DNA of 60,529 nucleotides, from contig JBBDJH010000022.1 in assembly GCA_040879985.1 (NCBI GenBank), positions 1 to 60,529 on the forward strand. The letters are read 5' to 3'. A program made the position numbers and the translations under genes. The stretch comes from VRUE01 sp040879985. Lineage in GTDB: Bacteria > Actinomycetota > Thermoleophilia > Solirubrobacterales > 70-9. Below, in pieces: positions 42,883-50,947 of this stretch (its first letter is position 1; every line of letters starts with the position of its first letter). Under the pieces are notes generated by a model. It made no database searches and was not told the DNA's origin. It saw only the letters and a list, made by a program, of their open reading frames with translations.

Positions 42883-44037
42883 TTAGCCGGTGCAGGGACC
42901 GGTATCGACCGGATCCCCCGCCATCGTGAGGGCGGCGCGGACGACGTCGTTCGGAATCGCGAAGCCCCCTGGCGGGCCGGCGGTCGTGGCGGCGAAGACG
43001 GTGGCCATCGCCCGGCCGCGGGAATCGACCAGCGGTCCGCCGGAGTTGCCGCTGCGCACGCCGCCGCGCAGGAACGCGATCGAGCGCTGGATCGGGCCGT
43101 TGCCGTAGGCGTCCTCGCTGATCACGGTGCTGGTCTCGCCGAGCCGCGCCGCGGAGGCGGCGTAGGGGCCGTTTTCGGGGTAGCCGAGCACGGCGCCGCC
43201 GCTGCCGGGGCGCGGCTCGGCGGCTACCTGCAGCGCCGGGACCGCCGGGTCGATGCGCAGCAGCGCGAGGTCGTTCGCGGGGTCGTAGCGGACCGGCACG
43301 GCGTCGAGCGAGGCGCCGTCGATCGTGATCGCCGTGGTGTCGTCCTGGCCGGCGACGACGTGGGCGTTGGTCACGACCAGGCCGGGCGCCGCGACCCAGC
43401 CCGAGCCCTCGACGCCGAGGCCGCAGGCGGTGCCCAGCACGCGCACGACCGAGCGGCTCGCCCGTCGCACGTCGGGGTCGGCCGCGATCGCCGGGTCGGG
43501 GGGCGGGACGGGCGCGCTCGGGCCGGAGATCGAGGGCGCCGGGTCGACGCGGTTGAGCGCGCCGAGGACCGGGCCGGAGGGCGGCAGGAGGTCGTTCAGG
43601 CCGCGCAGGATCACCGAACGCTGCACGTCGCCGCGCAGCTGGGCGGTGCTTGGGGCATGCAGGGCGACCGCGCCGAAGATCCAGATCAGCCCCAGCGCCA
43701 CGGCGGCGATCAGGGCCGCCCCCCCGGCCCCGTCGGCGAGGCCGAGGACGCGGCCGCGGATCAGGCGCCTGCGCACCCCGAGGGCAAGGCTCTCCAGGGT
43801 CACCGCGACCACGGCGCCGACCAGCAGCGCCCCCAGCGCGGCGAAGAGCGGCGCGTAGGGGGAGTTCGAGCCTTCGCTGAGCAGCAGCGGCCCGACGCGG
43901 CTGCCCGCCAACGCCCCGCCGGCGAAGCCGGCCAGGGTCAGCAGGCCGACGATCAGGCCCTGCCGGTAGCCCCACATCGCAAAGGCCACGGTGAAGGCGA
44001 CGATTGCCCAGTCGAGAACGGTCACGGGCGAATACAA
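42883..44037 (-). CDS. MarP-like membrane serine protease (CvpA plus trypsin-like domain)
   Basis: 384 residues. Four membrane helices of a CvpA domain (about 1-130, WAIVAFTVAFAMWGYRQG) precede a periplasmic chymotrypsin-like protease. The triad is His in VVTNAHVVAG, Asp in YDPANDLALLRI and Ser in VRSGNSGGPLVDS. Two cysteines (GTACGLG and the C-terminal GPCTG) match the regulatory disulfide of mycobacterial MarP, a protease needed for acid resistance through a peptidoglycan hydrolase. The adjacent PBP and the M23 hydrolase elsewhere in the window are possible partners; that link is inference. Confidence 0.88.
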   Translation of the reverse strand: MYSPVTVLDWAIVAFTVAFAMWGYRQGLIVGLLTLAGFAGGALAGSRVGPLLLSEGSNSPYAPLFAALGALLVGAVVAVTLESLALGVRRRLIRGRVLGLADGAGGAALIAAVALGLIWIFGAVALHAPSTAQLRGDVQRSVILRGLNDLLPPSGPVLGALNRVDPAPSISGPSAPVPPPDPAIAADPDVRRASRSVVRVLGTACGLGVEGSGWVAAPGLVVTNAHVVAGQDDTTAITIDGASLDAVPVRYDPANDLALLRIDPAVPALQVAAEPRPGSGGAVLGYPENGPYAASAARLGETSTVISEDAYGNGPIQRSIAFLRGGVRSGNSGGPLVDSRGRAMATVFAATTAGPPGGFAIPNDVVRAALTMAGDPVDTGPCTG

Positions 44038-44061
44038 GCAGCCCGCCGCCCGGGCCCGTCA

Positions 44062-44076
44062 CTTACGTTCAGTAAG
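44062..44076. promoter_or_regulatory. Operator-like inverted repeat before the HxlR regulator
   Basis: CTTAC-GTTCA-GTAAG, a perfect 5-bp inverted repeat with 5-base spacer, 10 bases before the GTG start of the HxlR gene and in the gap to the divergent protease gene. HxlR-type proteins often bind such repeats next to their own gene. Confidence 0.45.
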
Positions 44077-44086
44077 CTGAGGCGCG

Positions 44087-44419
44087 GTGGAGGTTATTCC
44101 CGCGCAAGAGCAGCCCACCGGGGTCTGTCCTCATTTCCACGCCGCGATCGAGTTGATCGGCAAACGCTGGACCGGGGCGATCGTCTGCGCCCTGACCGAC
44201 GGGCCGCTGCGCTTCGGCGAGCTGGCGAAGGCGGTGCCGGGGCTCTCGGACCGGCTGCTCTCGCGGCGCCTGCGCGAGCTCGAGCTCGAGGGCCTGGTCG
44301 GCCGCGAGGTCGAATCCGGCTCGCCGGTCCGCGTCACCTACTCGCTGACCGAGGCCGGCGCGGAGCTGGGACCGGCGATCGGCGAGCTCAAGTCCTGGGC
44401 CAACCGCTGGCGCGCATGA
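44087..44419 (+). CDS. HxlR family transcriptional regulator
   Basis: 110-residue winged-helix DNA-binding protein. CPHFHAAIELIGKRWTGAIV (conserved Cys plus the GKRWT block, about residues 14-33) and RFGELAKAVPGLSDRLLSRRLRELELEGLV are standard HxlR motifs; some members sense aldehydes or quinones through the N-terminal Cys. It is divergent from the MarP-like protease with an operator-like repeat between them. Targets are unknown. Confidence 0.9.
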   Translation: MEVIPAQEQPTGVCPHFHAAIELIGKRWTGAIVCALTDGPLRFGELAKAVPGLSDRLLSRRLRELELEGLVGREVESGSPVRVTYSLTEAGAELGPAIGELKSWANRWRA

Positions 44420-44512
44420 CGCACCTGGCGCTGCGCATCTCGGCGTCCTCGGTCGCTCGCGTGCTAGCGCACGCCACGCTCCCTGCGTCCTTGATCTGCT
44501 TGGCCAGGTGCG
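44420..44512. repeat. Structured intergenic element, family B copy 2
   Basis: Outer arms CGCACCTGGC (44420-44429) and GCCAGGTGCG (44503-44512) are a perfect 10-bp inverted repeat enclosing a second hairpin GCGTGC-TAGC-GCACGC (44459-44474). The linking cores GGCGTCCTCGGTCG and CTCCCTGCGTCCTTG plus GCTTGG match copy 1 at 30781-30870. It begins right after the HxlR stop and ends 32 bases before xseA. Confidence 0.6.
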
Positions 44513-44544
44513 CCATGCGCCGTAGCGCTCGTTAGCCTCGCCCA

Positions 44545-45837
44545 ATGAATTTGCCCGGTCCGTTTCCTGTTGGCCGTTACGCGAAGACTCTCCGTGACGA
44601 GCTGCGCAAGCGGGCCCGGGTGCAGTTGGTCGGTGAGATCACCGGGCTGCGCCACACTCAGAAACAGAGCTATTTCGAGTTGCGCGATGCCGACGGTGCT
44701 GTGCCGTGCACCATCTGGGCAAATGAACTGGCCGATCTGAAGCTTCCGGACGGCGCCTTGCGCGACGGTGCCGAATTCGTCGCCGGCGGGGGGCCGGACT
44801 ACTTCGTCGGCAGTGCGGCCTCTTCACCGGCCTTCTCCTTCCGGGTCACCCACCTGCGGCTCGCCGGCGAGGGGGGTCTGCTGGCTCGGCTCGCGGCGCT
44901 GCGCAAGCAGCTGCGCGCCGAGGGGCTGTTCGAGCTGCAAAAGCAGCTGGCGCGGCCGCGGCTGCCGAAGACGATCGGCGTGGTCACGGCGGAGAGCGGC
45001 GCCGCCCGCCGCGACCTGCTCGCCGGCCTGCGCCGCCGCGGTTGGGCGGGGACCGTGATCTGGGCCTTCGCCCCGGTGCAGGACCGCCGCGCCGCGCCGG
45101 CGATCGCGGCGGCGATCCAGGAGCTGGCGGCGATGCCGGCGGTCGAGGCGATCGTCGTCGCCCGCGGCGGCGGCAGCCTCGCCGACCTCTGGGCCTTCTG
45201 CGACGAGACCCTCTGCCGCACCGTGGCGATGCTGCGGGTGCCGGTGATCAGCGCGGTCGGCCACGAGCGCGACTCGACCCTGATCGACGACGTCGCCGCG
45301 GTCGCCTGCTCGACCCCGACCCACGCCGCCGAGGCCGCGGTGCCGCTCGACTGCGATGCCGCGCGCGGGGCCCTGACCCGCAGCGCCGCCGCCCTGCGGC
45401 GGGCCGGCGAGGGCGCCGTGGGGGTGCGCAGCCGCCACCTGGTGGCGCTTGCGCGCGGCCCGGCCCGGGCGCTGCGCCGCGAGCGGATCGCGCTCAACCA
45501 GAAGACCCGCGAGGTCCGCGCCGCTTCCGCGCGGGGCCTCGCCGAGCGCCGCGCCTTCCAGCGCCGCCTCGCCTCGGTCGTGCTCGTCCGCGCCGCCCGC
45601 CGCGCCGCCGGGGCGGAAGCCGGCCACAGGCGCGAGGCGCTGCGCCGGGCCGAGGTCGCCTTCCGCGCCCACGAACCCGAGCGCACCCTGGAACGCGGCT
45701 ACGCGCTCGCCGAGGACGGCGAGGGGGAGCCGGTGACCGGCGCCGCCGCCGCGCTGGCGGCCGGGCACGTCAGACTGCGCTTCGCCGACGGTCGTGTCGG
45801 CGCCGAGATCGAAGCGGATGCGGGGAGCGAGCGATGA
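44545..45837 (+). CDS. xseA: Exodeoxyribonuclease VII large subunit
   Basis: 430 residues. An N-terminal OB-fold (VQLVGEITGLRHTQKQSYFEL) is followed by the XseA catalytic region: LPKTIGVVTAESGAARRDLL, AIVVARGGGSLADLWAFCDE, VPVISAVGHERDSTLIDDVA and CSTPTHAAEAAVP, then a coiled coil and the C-terminal ERGYALAEDGEGE. It degrades single-stranded DNA together with XseB, which overlaps by 4 bases (ATGA). The last 32 bases before its start separate it from the family B element. Confidence 0.95.
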   Translation: MNLPGPFPVGRYAKTLRDELRKRARVQLVGEITGLRHTQKQSYFELRDADGAVPCTIWANELADLKLPDGALRDGAEFVAGGGPDYFVGSAASSPAFSFRVTHLRLAGEGGLLARLAALRKQLRAEGLFELQKQLARPRLPKTIGVVTAESGAARRDLLAGLRRRGWAGTVIWAFAPVQDRRAAPAIAAAIQELAAMPAVEAIVVARGGGSLADLWAFCDETLCRTVAMLRVPVISAVGHERDSTLIDDVAAVACSTPTHAAEAAVPLDCDAARGALTRSAAALRRAGEGAVGVRSRHLVALARGPARALRRERIALNQKTREVRAASARGLAERRAFQRRLASVVLVRAARRAAGAEAGHRREALRRAEVAFRAHEPERTLERGYALAEDGEGEPVTGAAAALAAGHVRLRFADGRVGAEIEADAGSER

Positions 45838-46064
45838 GCGAGAAGCCGGAGTCATACGAGGCCGCGGTCGAGCGGCTCGAGCAGATCATCGACCGGCTCG
45901 ATTCGGGCCAGGCCGGCCTGCGCGAAACGCTTGAGCTGTGCCGCGAGGGCCGCGAGCTGGTCACCTACTGCTCGACCGAGCTCGACGCGGTCAGCGAGGG
46001 CCTTGAAGAGCTGCGCCTCGACGAGCTCGCCGCCAAGCTCGAGGCGACCCCGAGCGAGGGCTAG
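45834..46064 (+). CDS. xseB: Exodeoxyribonuclease VII small subunit
   Basis: 76 residues, the normal size. ESYEAAVERLEQIIDRLDSG and LRETLELCREGRELVTYCST are the two helices that form the XseB hairpin binding to XseA. Its ATG overlaps the xseA stop. It is the last gene before the disrupted locus at 46071. Confidence 0.95.
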   Translation: MSEKPESYEAAVERLEQIIDRLDSGQAGLRETLELCREGRELVTYCSTELDAVSEGLEELRLDELAAKLEATPSEG

Positions 46065-46070
46065 GGACCG

Positions 46071-46140
46071 GTGAGCGAAGCAGCGATCGCGCGGCGGCGG
46101 GCGACCCCCGGCGACGCCGCCGAGCTAGCGCGTCTGCTGC
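46071..46140 (+). pseudogene. 5' remnant of an acetyltransferase (GNAT-like) gene
   Basis: GTG at 46071, 6 bases after xseB, reads SEAAIARRRATPGDAAELARLL and then continues into AT-rich, non-homologous sequence at about 46140. The pattern RxATPxDAxxLARLL is the usual N-terminus of GNAT acetyltransferases. The rest of the gene is missing; the DUF4143 gene follows. Too short for a firm family call. Confidence 0.4.
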
Positions 46141-46159
46141 GTACGATTCATATAGTCGG

Positions 46160-46202
46160 TAGGGTACATTTCCTAAATCATTTAGGGTACAATCCCTTAA
46201 AT
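46160..46202 (+). promoter_or_regulatory. Tandem operator/promoter repeat before the DUF4143 ATPase
   Basis: TAGGGTACATTTCCTAAAT (46160-46178) and TAGGGTACAATCCCTTAAAT (46183-46202) are tandem copies 23 bases apart, about two helical turns. Each is itself an imperfect palindrome (AGG...CCT). The stretch is strongly AT-rich and ends 4 bases before the ATG. The layout fits a repressor binding two sites over the promoter. Confidence 0.55.
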
Positions 46203-46206
46203 ACTC

Positions 46207-47454
46207 ATGGCCGAGCATTGGGATCGCATAATCGAGAGGTCGGTGAAGGCACGCCTGCGCAGTCACGGCGCGGTATTGATCGCCGGCCCGAAAACTGCCG
46301 GCAAGACCACTACCGCCAGTGGCTTCGCTGCCTCCGCTGTCCGGCTGGACCGGGATCGCGGCGCGCTTGAGGTTGCTCGAACCGATCCCGACCTGATTCT
46401 CGACGGGGACAACCCGCGACTGATCGACGAGTACCAGCTGGCTCCCGGTGTGTGGAATGCAGTGCGCGGGCGGGTTGACGATTTTGGTCAGAAGGGCCTC
46501 TTCCTACTTGCCGGATCGGTGACGCCCGAGGAAGACGAGGCGCGACACTCGGGCGCGGGCAGGATCGCCCCGCTGGAGATGCGGACCATGACGCTCTTTG
46601 AGCGTGGTCTCTCGAGCGGAGTCGTATCCGTCGGGGCTGTGCTCGACGGGGTTCCGCAACGGGGCTCGATCGCATCGCACAGCGTCGCCGAGATCGTCGA
46701 GGCGCTGGCGGTTGGCGGTTGGCCGCAGAACATCGGCCTCGCCGCCGCCGATGCACTCGATGCCAACAGCGGCTACCTCGACGTGATCGTCGATGTCGAC
46801 GTCCAGCACGTAGATGGGGTTCGGCGCGATCCCGAAGGAGTGCGCCGCCTGCTTTCCTCATACGCCAGAAACGTCGCGACTGACGCGTCGCTGCGGACGA
46901 TTGGGCGTGGCACGGGCGAGGCGATCAGCGAGCCGACCCTGCACGATTATGTGCGGACGCTAAGGCGCCTGTTCCTGATCGAGGATCAGCCGAGCTGGAA
47001 GCCAAAGCTGCGCTCGCGTGTGCGGCTTGCGGCGACGCCAAAGCGGCACCTCGCCGATCCTTCGCTGGTGGTTGCCGCCCTCGGGGCCACCCCCGAGCGG
47101 TTGCTCGGGCCGGAGATCGAGCTGGCTGGATTTCTCTTCGAGTCGCAGGTCGTCCACGACCTGCGCGTCTATGCCCAGCCCCAGCGCGGCGCCGTGCGCT
47201 TCTACCGAGACAACAAGGGCCTTGAGGTGGATGCGATCGTCGAGCGTCCCGACGGGCGATGGATCGGAATCGAGATCAAGCTCGGCCACAATCGCGTCGA
47301 GGAGGGGGCTGAGACGCTGCTCCGACTTCGCGACAAGCTCTCGGACGAGGTGAACGGGGCCTGCGCCGCCCTGATGGTCGTCGCGGCCGACGCTCCGACC
47401 TATACGCGCCCAGACGGGCTCGTTGTGACCTCAGTCGCCGCGCTGGGGCCCTGA
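46207..47454 (+). CDS. AAA_14/DUF4143 ATPase
   Basis: 415 residues. The P-loop ATPase part has Walker A in LIAGPKTAGKTTTA (about residues 22-35) and the family strand PRLIDEYQLAPGVWNAVR (Walker B-like, about 77-94). The C-terminal DUF4143 domain includes LHDYVRTLRRLFLIEDQPSW, HLADPSLVVAALG, FLFESQVVHDLRVYA and the PD-(D/E)XK-like ending GLEVDAIVERPDGRWIGIEIKLG. These stand-alone ATPases are horizontally mobile; function is poorly known. Codon use is less GC-biased than its neighbours. It lies in a disrupted locus and its 3' end overlaps addA by 24 bases tail to tail. Confidence 0.87.
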   Translation: MAEHWDRIIERSVKARLRSHGAVLIAGPKTAGKTTTASGFAASAVRLDRDRGALEVARTDPDLILDGDNPRLIDEYQLAPGVWNAVRGRVDDFGQKGLFLLAGSVTPEEDEARHSGAGRIAPLEMRTMTLFERGLSSGVVSVGAVLDGVPQRGSIASHSVAEIVEALAVGGWPQNIGLAAADALDANSGYLDVIVDVDVQHVDGVRRDPEGVRRLLSSYARNVATDASLRTIGRGTGEAISEPTLHDYVRTLRRLFLIEDQPSWKPKLRSRVRLAATPKRHLADPSLVVAALGATPERLLGPEIELAGFLFESQVVHDLRVYAQPQRGAVRFYRDNKGLEVDAIVERPDGRWIGIEIKLGHNRVEEGAETLLRLRDKLSDEVNGACAALMVVAADAPTYTRPDGLVVTSVAALGP

Positions 47455-50400
47455 GTCGGCGACGGTCGTACCCTGCACATCGGCGTTCGGGCCTGAGCAG
47501 AGGCGGCCCAGGGCCGGGCAGCCGTTGCAGAGGTCCCAGTCGCGGCGCTCCGGCGGGGCGACCGGGAACTCGGCGGCGGCGATGCGGGCGATCGTCGCCG
47601 CCAGCCGCTCGCGGCCGCGCTCGATCTCCTCCGCGTCGAGCAGCTCGACGACCGGCTGCTCGGGGCGCTCGAGGAAGACGTAGGCGACCTCGACCGCCGC
47701 CGCGCCGCGCGCCTCGGCGACCGCCAGCGCGTAGATCGCTCGCTGGGTCGCGTACTTGGCGGCGCGCTCGGCCGGCGCCGCTCCGCCCAGGCGGTCGGTC
47801 TTGTAGTCGATCACCAGCGGCGGCTCGCCCTCGCGCTCGACCAGCAGGTCGATCGAGCCGCGCAGGGTCGCGCCGGCGACGCGCAGCAGCAGCGGCACCT
47901 CGGCCCGCGAGTTTGCGCCCGGCGCCCGCACCCGCTCGCGCAGGAAATTGGAGCCGAGCCAGGCGCGTACCGGCGCCAGCAGGGTCTCCTCGCCGGCGGG
48001 CTCGCGCCACTCGTTGGCGTGGCTCCACTCGAGCAGCTCGTGGACGGCGGCGCCCCGGGCCGCTGCCGCATCCCGCGACTTTGCCTCTCCCTCGCCGGGG
48101 GTGGTCGAGGTTTGAACCGCTATGCGACTCAAACCTCGACCACCCGAGCCGAGGTCGAGCACGCGCTCCATCTGGAAGCGGTATCCGCATTCCCCGTAGG
48201 CGGCGATCGCGGTGTAGGAGAGGGGCCGGTTGGGGACCGCCGGCGGGCGGCGTTCGAGCCGCGGCGCCCCGCCCTCGCCCAGCCGCGCCGGCGGCGTCTC
48301 CTCGCGCCGGGTCGCGGTCAGCTGCACAGCCCGCTGCGGCGAGGGCCGGTTGACGCGGACCGCGATCCGCGACGGCTCGAAGCTCGCCTCGAGGCCCGGG
48401 CGCGGCAGTGGGGCGGGGATCTCGAGCTCCGCGTCATTCTCGCGGTCGAGCTCGAAGCCGGCGAGGATCCGCTCGATCACCGGCGTGCCCGGCTGCGCGT
48501 TGCGCGGCGGCCGCGGCGCGGCCACGCCGCTGAGGATCAGCCGCTCGCGCGCCCGGGTCGCGGCGACGTGGAAGAGGCGCAGCTCCTCGGCGGCGTCGCG
48601 CTGCTGGCTCTCCGCGCAGAGCCGCTCGTGCTCGTAGAGGTTGAGCGAGGCGGCGCCGAGGCGGCGTAGCTGCATACCCACCCGCGGCCGCTCGGGCTCG
48701 TGGCCGAGGGTCAGCAGCGGTAGGCGCGAGCCGGCCAGCAGCCGGCGGGAGAGGCCGGGGACGGCGACGACGCCGAACTCGAGCCCCTTGGCGCTGTGCA
48801 CGGTCATGATCCGCACCCCGTCGTGCCCCTCGATCGCGCTCGCCGCTTCGGCGTCGCTGTCGGCATCGGCCCGCGCGGCGAGGAAGTCGAGCAGGCCGCG
48901 CAGGTCGCGGCCCTCGCGGGCCTCGAACTCGCCCGCGAGCCGCATCAGCTTGCGCACGTTGGCGAACCGCGCTTCGCCCGAGCGGTGCTGCAGGATCGCC
49001 AGGTCGTAGCCGGTCGCCTCGATCGCGGCGTCGATCAGCCCGGCCAGCGAGAGCCGCCCGGCGCGCTTGCGCAGCGACTCGATCGTCGCGACGAAGCCGC
49101 GCAGCAGCTCCAGCTCTGAGTCCGGGATCTGCTCCAGCCGCCCCGGCTCGTGCAGCTCCGCCTCGCCGTCCCCGGCGACTCGCTCGAGCGCCGGCCAGGC
49201 ATGCCGCCGGGGGCCCGCGGCGGCGCGCAGCAGCCAGAGCGTGTCGGGGGCGGCTGCGCAGGCGGGCGAGGCGAGCGCGCCGAACAGCGCCTGGTCGTCG
49301 AGCGGGTTGGCGATCGTCACCAGCAGCGCGCAGACGTCGGCGACCTGCTGCTGCGACCAGTAGCCGCGGCCGCCGATCGTGTAGGGGCGCAGGCCGGCCC
49401 GCTCGAGCGAGTCCTCGTAAGCGTCGAGGTGGGTGAAGGCGCGCAGCAGCACGACCATCTCACCGCGCTCGACGCCGCTCTCGGCCAGCTCGCGCAGCCG
49501 CTCGGCGACGAAGCGCGCCTCGGCCAGGTGGCTCGGCGGCGTGTCGGCGTCGGTCGCCGGCGCCAGGTCGATCCCCTCGCCGTCCCAGCCGTCGCGGGCG
49601 GTGAGCAGCAGCTCGACCGCGGCGCCGTCGCCGGGGGGCTCCGGCAGCTGCGGCAGCGCGCCCACCCGCAGCGGGTGGAAGGCGTCGCCGAGCAGCTTCG
49701 CGCCGATCGCGTTGACCGCGCCGATCAGCTCCGGGCGCGAGCGGAAGTTGCCGCTCAGCTCGAGGGCGGCGCCGGCGCCGCCCTCGACCGCGCGGCGCTG
49801 CTCGCGGAAGACCTCGAGGTCGGCGTGGCGGAAGCCGTAGATCGATTGCAGCTCGTCGCCGACCACCATCAGCTCGGTCCGCGGCCCGCGCAGCGCCTCG
49901 ATCAGCCGCAGCTGCAGCCGGTTCGTGTCCTGGAACTCGTCGACCAGCAAATGGCTGAAGCGGTTCCGGTAGGCGTTGCCGATCTCCTCCCGTTCGAGCA
50001 GCCGCACGGCACGCAGCTGCAGATCCTCGAAGTCGAGCCCTTCGCGGCGCTCCTTGACCGCCTCGAAGCGCCGCGAGAAGAGCCCGAGCAGCGCGGCGAT
50101 GTGGCGGTAGGCGTTGCCGCCCTCGCCCGCCTCGGCGCTGCGCGCCAGCGCTGCCTCGATCGCCTCCCGGTAGGCGCCGATCGATTTCGCCCTGCTGTCG
50201 GTCCGCAACGCGTCGAGGCGGTCGAGGCCGGGCAGGTCGGGGCCCTCGAGGACCGCCAGCGCCCGCTCGACCAGGCCATGGCCGGCGCTCCCCGGCTTGA
50301 GCTCCGCGAGCGTCTCCGCGGCGACCGCGGCGGCGTGCCGCACGGCGGCCTCCGGGTCCGGCGGCGGCGGCTCGGGCAGGCTCGGTGCGATCTCGCCGCG

Positions 50401-50934
50401 GCTGCGCAGCTCGGCGTGGACGGCGCCGACGATCGCCCGCAGGCCGCCGACCTCGAAGGCGGCAACCGTGCGCTCGCGGTCCTCCTCGCCGCCGGCGAGG
50501 AACTCGGCGAGGGCATCGTCGAAGGCCTCTTGCGCCGCCCGCTCGGCCTCCGGCCCGTCGAGCACGCGGAAGCGCGGGTCGATCCCGGCGGCGACCGGGT
50601 GGCCGGCGAGGAGCCGGTTGCAGAAGCCGTGGATCGTCGTCACCCAGGCGCCGCCGAGCGTCCCCAGCAGCGCTTCGGCGCGCCGCGAGCCCGCCGCGGC
50701 GCGCTGCTCCAGCCCGGCGCGGATGCGCTGCCGCAGCTCGGTCGCCGCCTTGTCGGTGAAGGTGAAGGCGAGCACCGCGTCGGGGGCGATCTCGAGCTCG
50801 CAGACGAGCCGGCAGTAGCGCTCGACCATGACTCCGGTCTTGCCGGTCCCGGCGCCGGCCTCGACCAGGATGTCGTCGCCGCCGGCCTCGATCGCTGCGG
50901 CCTGCTCTGGCGTGGGAGAGCGCCGCGCGCTCAC
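47431..50934 (-). CDS. AddA-like helicase-nuclease (UvrD/PcrA family with PD-(D/E)XK nuclease)
   Basis: 1167 residues. UvrD-type helicase motifs: Q-motif TPEQAAAIEAGG, Walker A VEAGAGTGKTGVM (about 24-36), VLAFTFTDKAATELRQRI, Walker B LLVDEFQDTNRLQL, and VRIMTVHSAKGLEFGVVAVPG (motif V). The C-terminal nuclease has LRGSIDLLVE and PLVIDYKTDRLGG. It works with the adjacent AddB-like protein to process double-strand breaks for recombination. A perfect palindrome encodes residues at about 930-945. The last eight codons lie in the DUF4143 gene's 3' end, so its natural C-terminus may have been altered. Confidence 0.88.
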   Translation of the reverse strand: MSARRSPTPEQAAAIEAGGDDILVEAGAGTGKTGVMVERYCRLVCELEIAPDAVLAFTFTDKAATELRQRIRAGLEQRAAAGSRRAEALLGTLGGAWVTTIHGFCNRLLAGHPVAAGIDPRFRVLDGPEAERAAQEAFDDALAEFLAGGEEDRERTVAAFEVGGLRAIVGAVHAELRSRGEIAPSLPEPPPPDPEAAVRHAAAVAAETLAELKPGSAGHGLVERALAVLEGPDLPGLDRLDALRTDSRAKSIGAYREAIEAALARSAEAGEGGNAYRHIAALLGLFSRRFEAVKERREGLDFEDLQLRAVRLLEREEIGNAYRNRFSHLLVDEFQDTNRLQLRLIEALRGPRTELMVVGDELQSIYGFRHADLEVFREQRRAVEGGAGAALELSGNFRSRPELIGAVNAIGAKLLGDAFHPLRVGALPQLPEPPGDGAAVELLLTARDGWDGEGIDLAPATDADTPPSHLAEARFVAERLRELAESGVERGEMVVLLRAFTHLDAYEDSLERAGLRPYTIGGRGYWSQQQVADVCALLVTIANPLDDQALFGALASPACAAAPDTLWLLRAAAGPRRHAWPALERVAGDGEAELHEPGRLEQIPDSELELLRGFVATIESLRKRAGRLSLAGLIDAAIEATGYDLAILQHRSGEARFANVRKLMRLAGEFEAREGRDLRGLLDFLAARADADSDAEAASAIEGHDGVRIMTVHSAKGLEFGVVAVPGLSRRLLAGSRLPLLTLGHEPERPRVGMQLRRLGAASLNLYEHERLCAESQQRDAAEELRLFHVAATRARERLILSGVAAPRPPRNAQPGTPVIERILAGFELDRENDAELEIPAPLPRPGLEASFEPSRIAVRVNRPSPQRAVQLTATRREETPPARLGEGGAPRLERRPPAVPNRPLSYTAIAAYGECGYRFQMERVLDLGSGGRGLSRIAVQTSTTPGEGEAKSRDAAAARGAAVHELLEWSHANEWREPAGEETLLAPVRAWLGSNFLRERVRAPGANSRAEVPLLLRVAGATLRGSIDLLVEREGEPPLVIDYKTDRLGGAAPAERAAKYATQRAIYALAVAEARGAAAVEVAYVFLERPEQPVVELLDAEEIERGRERLAATIARIAAAEFPVAPPERRDWDLCNGCPALGRLCSGPNADVQGTTVADSGPQRGD
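48099..48145. repeat. Perfect palindromic element inside addA
   Basis: GGGTGGTCGAGGTTTGA (48099-48115) and TCAAACCTCGACCACCC (48129-48145) are exact 17-base arms; the 13-base loop contains a further CGC-TAT-GCG stem. On the coding strand of addA it is in frame and contributes GGRGLSRIAVQTSTTP, between the conserved YRFQMERVLDLG and HELLEWSH blocks. Such symmetry does not arise from coding constraints, so it looks like an inserted palindromic element carried as a protein insert. Confidence 0.75.
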
Positions 50935-50947
50935 AGCCGCACCGCGA

